From assembly GCA_039105265.1 (NCBI GenBank), contig JAPFFF010000020.1, forward strand, positions 2,249,001-2,313,000: DNA of 64,000 nucleotides. The letters run 5' to 3'. Below the pieces are notes generated by a model. The model was not told where the DNA came from, made no database searches, and saw only the letters and a program-made list of their open reading frames with translations. This document shows, piece by piece, positions 11,101-20,136 of this stretch. The position numbers and the translations under genes are program-made. Each line of letters begins with the position of its first letter. The first letter of the stretch is position 1. Origin of the DNA: Tritrichomonas musculus (taxonomy: Eukaryota; Parabasalia; Tritrichomonadida; Tritrichomonadidae).

Positions 11101-11584
11101 TTTTGATTTTGAAGGCGAGTTTGTATTTGGCGATAATGGGCAAAGAATCTATATATTCTTCAAAGAATTCTTTCAATTTGGGAAGCAATAAGAGTCTGCC
11201 GTCCTTATCTAATCTCTCAAAGTCGATTTGCCATTTTTTAGGAGAGTATTCTAATTTTTCCATTATTTCGTCGACAATTTGTTGCTGGGAATTGTTGTCT
11301 GTTTTGAGAGGTTGTTCAGCTTGTTTGGGTTGTTCTTTGGGAGGTTCTTCAGCTTTTTGGGGAGATTGGGCGGGGGTATTGTTCTTGCCTTTAAAATACC
11401 AGTACATTGCATCATAGTTGTCTAAATCTCCATCGTACCCTTCATACTTAGCACATTCTCGGATGTCATAATAGAATTCTTCTTGTGAGTTCCAATAATA
11501 TGAAAAGTCGTGTTGTAGCTTCTCGTTTATTATCAATTCAAATAGTTCTTGCAATTTTTCGGGAGTAGCTTCGGAGAGTCTCAT
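8150..11584 (-). CDS. Protein-primed family B DNA polymerase (Polinton)
   Basis: 1144 residues. Exonuclease domain: YWYADFEADT (Exo I, D-x-E) and VVYFHNLAYDIRML (Exo II). Polymerase domain: DFDAVSLYPSAM (motif A), KLIMNSCYGKTIERP (motif B) and IYYQDTDSFMIE (motif C, D-T-D). Large inserts and a long N-terminal region (first ~480 residues, with a Pro/Gln/Glu-rich linker near 70-100) fit the protein-primed subgroup, where the N-terminal part can carry the terminal-protein function. Role: replicating the linear element from its ends. It converges with the integrase and overlaps it by 23 bases, the usual compact viral arrangement. Confidence 0.93.
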   Translation of the reverse strand: MRLSEATPEKLQELFELIINEKLQHDFSYYWNSQEEFYYDIRECAKYEGYDGDLDNYDAMYWYFKGKNNTPAQSPQKAEEPPKEQPKQAEQPLKTDNNSQQQIVDEIMEKLEYSPKKWQIDFERLDKDGRLLLLPKLKEFFEEYIDSLPIIAKYKLAFKIKNQWHSYQLTPEIYNKLMENLTEKHFIFDIENVVPEYFYENGAEKIPEWSLFEAVRFSEFQNIKAKNDVGGSFFQYLVRENCPSNVSKYLEKLQIFTSLVDKKGKQRKELDDCCFIYALQQTGCYDDDILNKMRLRINSRYLSQKALNELCTEFNIHIKLSFINEDANGKNKKRSVRSKKNDTNKHYLGIENAEPNRTHTMNVFNKHYFLEEKTPFSTYYINHLNQCTEDKFNKEYNVDHWRPARCFMTSSDLVRTLMKNNFFVPITFGQYKVLNTIFHKEVIDDIDLIDLEYNEEQCTKLIKFDKKKLSENDNKTYWYADFEADTSTEIHKPFLCVLQNRTGRINKTFRGEDCNKQLLDYLPDDAVVYFHNLAYDIRMLASFGLAKSIIKGTKTMKADIKYLNKTIHLKDSLPILSCKLSQLPSMFDIPDIQKEIFPYKYYTLDRLQTNCGTINEAGENEDKIWTDEDYNLFNTNIDKISGCRIDENHFDMWKYAEFYCQQDVNILRIGFNKLREGFIKDFKVDPFNFISISSLANEVFNQRVYYPNQNLYKLGGHVRYFCSKAIYGGRCMTAYNKKWHIKKNLCDFDAVSLYPSAMSRLYTVEGRPKVIQQDQLNYNFLSQQSAYIVEIEITKINKHYAFPLIVQKINGLNRNNDILQPNQTIKMVVDNITLEDFIEFQQIEFNILRGYYWDGKKDYRIQDCIREIFNKRLEYKKQNNPLQNLYKLIMNSCYGKTIERPVDKDYKYLHEGDELDKYWAKNYNKIVEDIQLNNSNIHAIKTLKQIDNHFNFSLLGIQVLSMSKRTMNEVMCLAFDIGCHIYYQDTDSFMIESADLKRLQKEFNNKYNRELIGKNLGQFHCDFPSINGHDEMPESIEAFFLMKKMYVHMITDSTGEIDYVIRGKGLTQNSIKYKFNEEFQGDVMKLYETLFNGNSITFDLTKGQPCFEMNKNMTVSTRKKFERCIKTDYSEGDITQYFTSQFST

Positions 11585-11849
11585 TTTTGCAATGAAAATA
11601 AAAATTAAAAAATATAAAAATTTATACCACTTATCATAAATGTCAAAATTTCAAAAAATTATTTGTTTCAGAAAAAGTTTCAAAAAAGTTGATTTCAATA
11701 ATTTTAAAAATCATAAATTGTATACAAAAATTTTATTTATACCTTTTTTCATATCACATGTCATACAAAAATTTTATCAAAATTATGTTCATATCACCAC
11801 TTTCCATCCATTGAAAGACCTTAATTTAGGCAATTTATTGACACAAAAA

Positions 11850-12012
11850 GGTGAATGTAAAATGCCCTATAGTGATAGGGGGTTTTCTGACAACACTCTG
11901 GAGGTCAAAAAAGGGCTAAAATTGGGGTAGTTGGAGACCAAAAAAGTGCCAAAATTAGGGGTGTTTGAGGGGATTGAAGACCGGAGGTCTGAAATCACCG
12001 CAAACGTATACT
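11850..12012. repeat. Candidate right terminal region of the Polinton
   Basis: This GC-richer, non-coding block contains repeated short motifs (GAGGTCAAAAAAGGGCTAAA and AGACCAAAAAAGTGCCAAAA are variants of one another) and a small palindrome AGACCGGAGGTCT. It ends with CGCAAACGTATACT, read outward as AGTATACGTTTGCG, which would give the 5'-AG terminus usual for Polinton inverted repeats. Very AT-rich host DNA begins right after. The partner end is outside the window, so the inverted repeat and the 6-bp target duplication (ACTATA would follow directly) cannot be confirmed. Confidence 0.45.
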
Positions 12013-12568
12013 ACTATATTCTAACATATATAATTTAATTTTTCTGAACGAAATGATGTCGCAAATTGTGAGTAAATTTTTAAAATTCAATTCAAAATTA
12101 TTTCACATTTAGTTTGGACAATTTCTCAAAAAAAAAATAAAAATTAACTTTTCAAAAATATATTAAATATAATTTATAATTGCTTTTTTCAGAAAAAATT
12201 AGAAATAAAGTAAATTAATTTTTAATATTATATATTTCTTTTATCATATGAGTTTTTTTCTATTTTTCTATATAAAATGTAATAATTTTAAAAACAATGA
12301 TGTTCTAAGGAAAACAACTAATTCATAATGAATTCTCAAATATTATATTTTTTTCAAAAAAAGTAAGATCTCATTGAAATACTTAAAAATCTTACAGTAA
12401 CGATTTCTTGGAAAAACTGTAAAAAGAAATACAAAATGCTTCTTGATATAATTATAAGAGAGATAGTAGTCAATCTGATCAAAGTAAGTTTATTACATTA
12501 AAAAGAAATGAAAAATAATATCAAATAATTTTGTTTAATGAAGTATCATAATGATAATTAGCAATTTT
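12013..12568. other. AT-rich intergenic DNA
   Basis: Flank of the Polinton. No open frame with coding character, no RNA gene and no clear repeat seen; mainly A/T runs. Confidence 0.6.
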
Positions 12569-12928
12569 CTATTTTAATGCGCCAGTTTCAATCAAGTAAT
12601 CCAAAGCATTTTGCTTTCTAATTTCGTTTTTCTCTTTCTCTTTCATTTCTTTTTTCTGTTCAAACAATTCTAATGTTTCAGTGAAAAAAGAATTTTCTTT
12701 ATCATCATAATCCATATAGCAAAACGCACAACAATCTTCACTTTCTGGGTTATAAATAATTCCAAAAATGATATATAATGCTAGTCCAAATCCATTGAAA
12801 ACGATTGAAATAATGAAAACAAATCCTCGTGATTTTGGCTGTTCATCATAATATTCAGAATCATTCAAAGACTTTATAGCTTCATGATTCTGGTAAGACT
12901 CTGCTAAGTACAATAACAAAAGAAACAT
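12569..12928 (-). CDS. Small single-pass membrane protein, unknown function
   Basis: 119 residues. The N-terminus MFLLLLYLAES looks like a very short signal peptide or the end of a membrane segment, and residues ~35-59 (FVFIISIVFNGFGLALYIIFG) form a clear transmembrane helix. It is followed by an acidic stretch with a CCAFC cluster and a highly charged Glu/Lys coiled coil (about 85-112). No family recognised. No good Inr motif directly upstream, so the start is uncertain and the gene could be a 5'-shortened copy. Divergent from the large membrane protein that starts about 180 bases away. Confidence 0.5.
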   Translation of the reverse strand: MFLLLLYLAESYQNHEAIKSLNDSEYYDEQPKSRGFVFIISIVFNGFGLALYIIFGIIYNPESEDCCAFCYMDYDDKENSFFTETLELFEQKKEMKEKEKNEIRKQNALDYLIETGALK

Positions 12929-13103
12929 TAAAATGTTTGTTGAAAATTTTATCTAAACCATAGCAAAATTTCCTTTTCAAAATTCAAAACTTTTTGAGTA
13001 CATCGTTTATTTTATTGAATTTTTTCTGATAATTATTGAGTCATAATTGTGAAGTTAACTTCATTGACAAAAAAAAATTTTTATATATAAAATTTTACCA
13101 TTT

Positions 13104-13110
13104 TCATTTT
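13104..13110 (+). promoter_or_regulatory. Inr-type start element
   Basis: TCATTTT sits immediately before the ATG at 13111 and fits the trichomonad initiator TCA+1Py(T/A). It supports 13111 rather than the earlier in-frame ATG at 13036 as the start of translation. Confidence 0.5.
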
Positions 13111-14694
13111 ATGTCGATGGAAGGAAATTCATCAATTAATGAACAATTAATTCCAAATGATGATGACCAAATTGTTCAAATTCAGATTTCAAATGAGTCA
13201 AAATCTTTCTGCTCCTGTTTGAAATCTTTTAGATATCCAATTATTTCAACTTTGATTACATTGATCTTAGTTGTTATCCCAATATTAATATATAAAAAAG
13301 ATATTTATAAGAAACATATAGAAGCGCCATGTTTAGAAGTTGTTAACAAATATGTAATATTTATATTCTGGGTAATTCACTGTGCTTCATTAATCGTTCT
13401 TCCAATCATGATGAAATGTTTATTCGAAGACAAATTATTCGAGATTTGTTATTTCTTCCCACCAATAATGATGTTAATTAATGATCTTGTTTATTGTATG
13501 CCAATGAAATGTTATTGGATTCCTTCCCTTATTGAATATTTAATATCAATGCTTTTATTTTTCCTTTTGCCATTCAAAACAATTTATATTTGGAAACTCG
13601 ACAAATTTTGGATTGGAGAGTTGACTTTAATGCTTCTTACTTTCGTTTCAATTTCTGCATCTTTAGAAGCAAGTACATTAAGCTACATATTATTTGGTAG
13701 ATATATCAGAATTGAAAAAATGCTTTTCCATTTTCCAAAAAATCCAAAAGATGCGATTTCATTTATTAATATGTTTATTCATTCAAATTATTATGTAATG
13801 ACAGGTGCTTTTCTTTCTTGTTATTCGTTATTTACACTTTTTTCAATTGGACATGGTTTTCTCATTTCTGCAAAGCATTCAAAATTAATGCTAATTCCTT
13901 TCATTTTACTCACAAGCTCAACTTTTTTTTCAAATAAAATTATTGCAAGTATCCTTCTTTCTCAAATATTCATTCATTTCATATATCTTACGCTTCTCCA
14001 GTTCCAGCTAACAAGAACTTTTCTTGCAGAATTTGGGAAATTATGTGATGCAAATTTCGTTTTTAGAAAAACAGGAAAAAAGTCAATAACAACTCTTTTA
14101 ATATCTGATATCATTACTTTTTCTCTTTTTGTTTTCCCAACTTTTGGGATGGTTCTTGATGGAAATCGTTACAAATTTCCTTGGGGATTTTTCGTAGGAG
14201 GTGTCATAGTAATGACAGTTGGTATGTCAATCCAAATTTTTATATTTATGGCTGAAGAAGGATCATTATTTCTAATACTTTCAGGATTATGCATTGCTGG
14301 ATCTGTATATTTATTTGGTTATGGATTTAGAGGTTATGTTCCTTTTATCAAAGCTTATACATTTGAAGTTACTTCTCTTTCTTGGTCAATAATGCTTGAT
14401 TTAATTGCATATAATTGTGGACACTCTCCAGTTTTATACAGAATTTATAGAGGGCTTATTATTGTTGCTTCTTTAACGCTGGTTGAATTATTTGAATATA
14501 TCGGATGGATGGAAATTTTGTTTGGTGTCGTTCAATTTATTGTTGATGAATTTGTCAATAGCATTATTCTCAAAACATGTCCACCCTATTTCGGCTGGAC
14601 GATGTTTGCATCAATTGGGGTGGCTACATTTTGCCCTATTCCTGGTGTTGTTGCATTATTATTATTTTTTTGCTTTTGTGAGTGCTGTTGCTGA
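13111..14694 (+). CDS. Large polytopic membrane protein, unknown function
   Basis: 527 residues from the ATG at 13111; an in-frame ATG at 13036 would add 25 but lies upstream of the Inr-like TCATTTT. After a ~45-residue polar, acidic cytosolic N-terminus, about 13-14 hydrophobic helices follow almost without large loops, ending in a Cys-rich tail (CFCECCC) that could be palmitoylated. There are no ABC, MFS, P-type ATPase or GPCR signatures I can recognise. It may be a transporter-like or trichomonad-specific multi-pass protein. Codon use and uninterrupted length argue that it is a real gene. A T-run and two strong hairpins follow within about 180 bases of the stop. Confidence 0.82.
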   Translation: MSMEGNSSINEQLIPNDDDQIVQIQISNESKSFCSCLKSFRYPIISTLITLILVVIPILIYKKDIYKKHIEAPCLEVVNKYVIFIFWVIHCASLIVLPIMMKCLFEDKLFEICYFFPPIMMLINDLVYCMPMKCYWIPSLIEYLISMLLFFLLPFKTIYIWKLDKFWIGELTLMLLTFVSISASLEASTLSYILFGRYIRIEKMLFHFPKNPKDAISFINMFIHSNYYVMTGAFLSCYSLFTLFSIGHGFLISAKHSKLMLIPFILLTSSTFFSNKIIASILLSQIFIHFIYLTLLQFQLTRTFLAEFGKLCDANFVFRKTGKKSITTLLISDIITFSLFVFPTFGMVLDGNRYKFPWGFFVGGVIVMTVGMSIQIFIFMAEEGSLFLILSGLCIAGSVYLFGYGFRGYVPFIKAYTFEVTSLSWSIMLDLIAYNCGHSPVLYRIYRGLIIVASLTLVELFEYIGWMEILFGVVQFIVDEFVNSIILKTCPPYFGWTMFASIGVATFCPIPGVVALLLFFCFCECCC

Positions 14695-14770
14695 ATTTCT
14701 TTTAAAGTATTTGTTTCATATATTATTTAGCTTTTTTTTTTTTTTTTTTTATTTTATTTTATTTAAAAAA

Positions 14771-14824
14771 TAAATTGAAGTAGCTTTTAGAAGGCTACGC
14801 CTTTCAAAAAGCTACTTCAATTTA
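14771..14824. terminator. Strong hairpin downstream of the membrane-protein gene
   Basis: Inverted repeat with a stem of about 24 bp (arms TAAATTGAAGTAGCTTTT and its complement) around a short loop. It lies just after a long T-run and 77 bases after the stop. It may shape the transcript 3' end or be the remnant of a small palindromic element; function is inference. Confidence 0.45.
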
Positions 14825-14845
14825 TGTTTGATTATCTGTTTTATA

Positions 14846-14877
14846 ACTTTTTGAGTATTTTACAAAACTCAAAAAGT
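14846..14877. repeat. Second short hairpin
   Basis: Arms ACTTTTTGAGT / ACTCAAAAAGT (11 bp, perfect) around a 10-base loop, 22 bases after the first hairpin. The CTTTTTGA...TCAAAAAG theme recurs in the hairpin at 39921. Confidence 0.4.
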
Positions 14878-17181
14878 GATACCTAGATAATTTGTTTTAT
14901 TTTCATAGGATTTCAACGGTTTGTAAACGTCAAAATTTAAGAAATAGTGAATAGTTTTATTAAAGTTTCGTTTGATATATTTTCCTTTAAGATAAATGCA
15001 TCCAATAATAAAATATGATTTTGGGTATTTTTGATCAGTTAATTCTTTTCAATATTTTTTTTTTTTTTTTAAGGATTTGTCAGCCAAAAAGTATTGTATA
15101 TACTATTCGGATATTAAAATGAGTTTCAGGACATTTTTTAAAGAGATAATTTGTTATTTCAATATTAAAAAAGGATTTCATATTTATATTTGGCCAATTG
15201 ATATTGTAATCCTCTGCTTTCATATCAAAATAATTGAAAAAGTTCTCTTCTTCCACCCTATTTAAAAACTTCCATACTAATTAATAAACGTTATTTAACT
15301 TTTTTTTTTTGGAGATATTTTTAGCCCCAAACATCTTTTGATCCCATAAGAACGTAGGTAACTATGAAATTCATAACAAAAATATTTATAAATCAATTTA
15401 AATATTTATTAATAGATATTAAATTTAAATTATTAATTATATTGTGATTTATGCGCTGGAAGATAAGATATATATAAATAAAAAAACGATTTTTGAATTC
15501 AAATATTGATCGTAATAAGTAAATATTTAACCTATTAGTATTTTTTCGTAAAAAGTTGAAAATTAATGAAATATATTAATATTTTTATCTTAAAAATATT
15601 GTGTATTTATTTTAATTATGCAACACATACTATGTATTCATGGGTTATGGACTTTTGAAGATTGCATTGCATTATTTAATGAATGTGAAAATTTCGGCAA
15701 TTATAGTAATTCATGGAAATAATATCAAATAATTTTATAATTATAAAAATTGCCAGTTAAAAATCGATTATTTCAATAAAATCGTTGAAATATCTGATTA
15801 ATTTTTCATTTCAAAAAATGTAGCGCACAGAATTTAATGAAAATATGATATCTTATAAAATACTGCATATAATAATGGCTTGACAAAATATTCAAAAATC
15901 TGTTATAAAATCAAAGAGAAACAAAGTGTTTAAATTTGAGAGAAAATCGTGTAAAGTTTTCAATTTTTGTAAAAAAGAATATAAATTTCTCGCGAAAAAT
16001 AATAATATTAATAAATTTAACAGATTTAAATTATTAAAATATTATTTTAAAATAACTATTTAAAAAATAAAAGTGTAATATTCAATATTTTATGATTTTT
16101 AATGGCATTCCATTAATAAAAATTATAAACGGCATAGTTTCCTACGTTCTATCCCATATATTAAGGCTAATATTGACATTGTATCGTACCTCAGAAGAAT
16201 TCGGCGAGAATTTTTTTGCACTTTTATAAAAAATATCATGAGTGCGAAATTCAGCGAAAATAAAAGTAGGGCAATTGACGAAATTTTGAACAGTTGATTT
16301 TATTAGTTCGAGGACATTATTTTTGAAATCAAACAAATAATGTTAAAAATCATTTCAAATATTTATACATATAATTCGTACATTTGAATTTAGTCCAATT
16401 CTAGAAGAAACAAAATTGGAAGGAATCATTATTTGTCTTAACTGATATTGAAATAAAATAGAAACAATGAAGCCATACTAGAAGAAAGAATTGAGATTTG
16501 TTTTATTTTGATTCTTCAATAATTCTTTTTGATAACATTATTTAATTTATACATTTTTCTGATAACTTTATCTTATCTTATAAATTCAAACAGAACTTCA
16601 GAAAATTTGAAGTTTTTTACTCAACTTATGAAAGACATTTGTTTAATTGAGTGTATCTTTTATTTATAGTTTTCATTTATATGTTATTTCAAAATCCTAT
16701 CATTATTCAATAGAACTCTTTTGAAAAATAGATTTACTTTGTTCAATTTCAATTATTTTGAAAACAATAAAATGAATAACATTTGTAACTTAAATGAACA
16801 CTTTTATTAATAAAAATACTTTATACTTCTTTATTTTATATCGTTTAAAAAGTATCGTAATGTTTGTTTTTTAATAATATCTCACTATAATATAATTATC
16901 ACTAAGATCATTCTTTTTATATATACATTTAATTAAAGTAATTGCATTTTGACATTCTATTATAAAGTGATATGAATTTTGGAATGAAAAACAATATAAA
17001 TAAAAATATGAATATTTGAATATTGTTTGATAATTATCTTGATGAAATAATTCAAATGTTTCATGGAATTATTTTAAATAATACTTCATCATTTAATCAT
17101 TTTTAATTAAAACAAGATAAATCATTAAAAAAGTCAATAATAAAGTAAAAAATTAAATTTATTAAAAATTCCATTATCAAA
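14878..17181. other. Long AT-rich intergenic region
   Basis: About 2.3 kb of very AT-rich DNA. Short open frames here (for example at 15077 and 16142) have no domain, no Inr and biased AT-driven composition, so I leave them out. No RNA gene or transposon end recognised. Confidence 0.55.
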
Positions 17182-18228
17182 TTAATGGAGAGAAGGTAAT
17201 TTGGAAGTAGTTTTGGTTGGTTTGTTGGGAATTTGAGGAATCTTTGTTTTGTGTTGTTTAACAAATGTTTCAACGTTTTTGATTTCAGTCTTATTTAATT
17301 GAATCAAATTGTAGTGATTCCTTTCCATGCTATCAAGAATAACTTCGAAGCTTGGTCGATCTTTACTTTCAAAGTTCCAGCAGGCATTGATCAGTTTCTT
17401 TGAGAAGTCGGTGAATGAAGAAGGAAGTTCCGCTTTCTTGCCTTTAAGAATGTCACCAAGCTTGATCTTTAGAAGTTTTCCACCACTCAGAATGAAGAAG
17501 ACAACAACTCCAAATGAGTAAACATCAACTTTTTCATCATAATGTTCTTCTTCATTGATGATTTCTGGTGCCATGAACTTTTGACTTCCAACTCCACGCG
17601 TCATCGTTTGTTCTTCAATCGTCATGATTTTAGAGATACCAAAATCACAGATCTTCACTCTTCCATCACTTCCGATCAGAATGTTCGTTGGTTTCAAGTC
17701 ACGATGAATGATCTTCTTGCTGTGAATGTATTTCATCACTTCCGCAATCTGGTAGATGATTTCAACAACTTCTTCTTTCGAGAAGACTTTGTCTTCAATC
17801 GCTTTTTGCAAGTTGCTCGGACAGTATTCCAGAAGGATGCTCGGCGGAATGTTTTTGTTGCTCATGAAAATTCCAATCGCGTCAACAACGTTCGGGTGGT
17901 CAAGCATGTTGATGATTTCATATTCTTGGATGAAATTTTGAAGATTTTTGAAGTTTGACTTGTTGACAATCATCTGCTTCAGAGCATAAATCTGCTTCAT
18001 CGCAACTTTCATCACTTTGCCACCACCACCCGAACCAAGTTCTTCAAGTTTTTCAAGTTCTTCTTCTCCAAGAATTCGGATGCTGGATCCATCATTTCCC
18101 TGTTTGCCGCCTGGACCGTTTCTCTGCTCATTCGATGTGCGATCTTTCTCTTTCAGTTTGCAATTTTCTTTCTTCAGTTCTGCTGCTTCTTCTTGAAGTT
18201 GACGTTTTTCTTTCTCAAGATCATTCAT
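17182..18228 (-). CDS. Coiled-coil protein kinase with an upstream ankyrin cap
   Basis: 348 residues from the first ATG, but the frame is open further upstream to 18462. There it encodes a terminal ankyrin motif (HKAAIDIAKEENYQEIVDLL) running into a Lys/Glu coiled coil. Kinase landmarks: Gly loop LGSGGGGKVMKV, Lys in YALKQMI, HRDLKPTN catalytic loop, DFG in ICDFGIS, MAPEI, and RPSF in the C-lobe. All key catalytic residues are present, so it is probably active. The arrangement (ankyrin, coiled coil, kinase) fits trichomonad ankyrin-kinases. The ankyrin modules upstream are out of frame, and the array is cut off at about 18890, so it lacks the DUF3447 head seen in its relatives. The true start is uncertain. 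Confidence 0.8.
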   Translation of the reverse strand: MNDLEKEKRQLQEEAAELKKENCKLKEKDRTSNEQRNGPGGKQGNDGSSIRILGEEELEKLEELGSGGGGKVMKVAMKQIYALKQMIVNKSNFKNLQNFIQEYEIINMLDHPNVVDAIGIFMSNKNIPPSILLEYCPSNLQKAIEDKVFSKEEVVEIIYQIAEVMKYIHSKKIIHRDLKPTNILIGSDGRVKICDFGISKIMTIEEQTMTRGVGSQKFMAPEIINEEEHYDEKVDVYSFGVVVFFILSGGKLLKIKLGDILKGKKAELPSSFTDFSKKLINACWNFESKDRPSFEVILDSMERNHYNLIQLNKTEIKNVETFVKQHKTKIPQIPNKPTKTTSKLPSLH

Positions 18229-18462
18229 TTTGCCTTTCAGTTCAACATTTTCTTTTGTAAGTTCTGCATTCTTCTTTTCTAGTCGTTTAATTTCTTCTTC
18301 CTGTTCACGATTCTTGATGACCAGTGAGTCTTTTTCTTGTTCCGCTGGCTGAACCTTGCTCGCTTTTGTTTTACTTGTTTTGATCGGTCCTTTAGTTAGA
18401 AGGTCAACAATTTCTTGATAATTTTCTTCTTTTGCAATGTCGATGGCAGCTTTGTGAACATT

Positions 18463-18890
18463 TTATTTCAAAATTCCATAAATCATTCAATTTTTCAATA
18501 TAATCAAAAAAGTTAGATTTGAATTTTATGAATGTTTCTAATTTAAAATGTCTTGAATGTTGATATCATTGTTTTCTTGGCTTAGTAATAGTTCAACAAT
18601 TTCTTTATGGCCTTTTTCTGCAGCATTAATCAACGCCGTCTTATTAAATGTTCGAGCTAAATTCCATAAATCATTCAATTTTTCAATATAATCAAAAAAG
18701 TTAGATTTGAATTAAATGAATGTTTCTGATTTAAAATGTCTTGAATGTTGATATCAATGCCTTCTTGGCTTATTAATAGTTCAACAATTTCTTTATTGCC
18801 TTTTAGCACAGCATTAATCAATGCCGTAGAATTAAATATTCGAGTTAAATTCCATAAATAATTCAAGTTTTCAATATAATCAAAAAAGTT
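18463..18890 (-). repeat. Two ankyrin modules upstream of the kinase, array truncated
   Basis: Two copies of the ~188-bp family A module, reading FNSTALINAVLKGN and FNKTALINAAEKGH in their variable part. Each is followed by LLxxQExxDINIQD and then an out-of-frame linker. An in-frame TAA (18463-18465) separates this stretch from the kinase frame. At ~18890 the linker stops abruptly and a dispersed repeat begins, so the 5' part of the locus appears lost. Confidence 0.7.
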
Positions 18891-19057
18891 ATTTTTGGAT
18901 GATCATTTTCAATGTCATTTGCCACGTTGACGTTGACATCAATTCAACGTTGATAACGAAGATCTTTTAAACGGTCGCTGTGTTATTAATTTTTTCAACG
19001 TTGACCATCCCTGTTTTTAATATAATTAAATGCTTTTTATTGTATTTAATAATTATC

Positions 19058-19093
<36 letters not shown>

Positions 19094-19397
19094 CCACACA
19101 ATTATTGAATTTGAAATTCTGAATTTGTTATCAACTATTTCAACAATTTAGAGTGACGATATTCAATGAAATTTAGCTGAGAAATCAGCTGGAGTTATGA
19201 ACTCATATTTTAAATATGCAAAATATGGACTGAGAACTTCTTTGTAAATGATGTTTAAAATTTATATCACACAGTTCGTGAATAAAAACGATAAATAATA
19301 TCATATAAAAATATTATTCTATTAAAGATTAAAATATAATATTGATCATAATGTAGTAATTAATTTTTATTAATCATTTAGACTTCAATTTCTCGCC
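18891..19397. repeat. Dispersed repeat (CAACGTTGA-rich), poly(A) tract and intergenic DNA
   Basis: 18891-19013 is nearly identical to 30045-30172 and contains several CAACGTTGA/TCAACGTTGA palindromes, ending CATCCCTG (inverse CAGGGATG). A run of about 28 A follows at ~19061, then non-coding DNA that is a near copy of 30514-30819. It looks like a fragment of an inverted-repeat DNA transposon carried along in a duplicated segment. No gene. Confidence 0.55.
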
Positions 19398-20136
19398 TTA
19401 TGGCTTAATTTTGATCGGTCCTTCAGACAGAAGGTCAACAATTTCTTGATGATTTTCTTCTCTTGCATAGTCAATGGCAGCTTTGTGAACATTTTATTTC
19501 AAAATTCCATAAATCATTCAATTTTTCAATATAATCAAAAAAGTTAGATTTGAATTTTATGAATGTTTCTAATTTAAAATGTCTTGAATGTTGATATCAA
19601 TGCCTTCTTGCCTTATTAATAGTTCAACAATTTCTTTATGACCATTATCTGCAGCACAAATCAACGCCGTTCTATTAAATGTTCGAGTTAAATTCCATAA
19701 ATCATTCAATTTTTCAATTTCATGAAAAAAGCTAGATTTGAATTTCATGAATGTTTTTGATTTAAAATTTCTTTAATGTTGATATCAATGCTTTCTTGGT
19801 TTATTAATAGTTCAACAATTTCTTTATGACCATTTTCTGCAGCACAAATCAACGCCGGCCAATTAAATGTTCGAGCTAAATTCCATAAATCATTCAATTT
19901 TTCAATTTCATGAAAAAAGTTAGATTTGAATTTTATGAATGTTTTTGATTTAAAATGTCTTGAATGTTGATATCAATGCCTTCTTGTCTTAGTAATAGTT
20001 CAACAATTTCTTTATGACCTTCTTCTGCAGCACAAATCAACGCCGTATCATTAAATGTTCGAGTTAAATTCCATAAATCATTCAATGTTTCAATATAATC
20101 AAAAAGTTAGATTTGAATATCATGAATGTTTTTGAT
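19398..20136 (-). repeat. Ankyrin array of DUF3447 locus 1 (three modules plus cap)
   Basis: Reading away from the DUF3447 gene: modules FNDTALICAAEEGH, FNWPALICAAENGH and FNRTALICAADNGH, each with its LLxxQExIDINI segment. Then comes a terminal cap, HKAAIDYAREENHQEIVDLL, ending in PIKIKP and a stop at 19398-19400. The linkers between motifs shift the frame and carry stops, so this array is not one open frame with the upstream DUF3447 domain or with itself. The cap is the same type that precedes the coiled coil of the kinase at 17182. Confidence 0.75.

Larger units (their letters stand above)
1..12012. mobile_element. Maverick/Polinton element, right-hand part
   Basis: Established family: Polintons encode a retroviral-type integrase, a protein-primed family B DNA polymerase and capsid genes. 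Here an integrase (6814-8172) and polymerase (8150-11584) meet tail to tail, beside a capsid-like protein, a fibre-like protein and small unknown proteins. Base composition is visibly less AT-rich than the flanking DNA up to about 12 kb. The left end, and the packaging ATPase and protease expected for the family, lie outside the window. The long uninterrupted integrase, polymerase and fibre frames suggest a young copy; the part seen looks nearly whole, with at most about one break. The right boundary is inferred (see the terminal region entry). Confidence 0.88.

Noticed and set aside
11640-11930. 96-residue plus-strand ORF at the end of the Polinton
   Set aside because: It runs from AT-rich spacer into the repeated terminal region, has no domain and reads like chance.
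16142-16336. 64-residue minus-strand ORF in the long spacer
   Set aside because: No similarity, start context or neighbouring gene supports it; similar-length frames are expected by chance.
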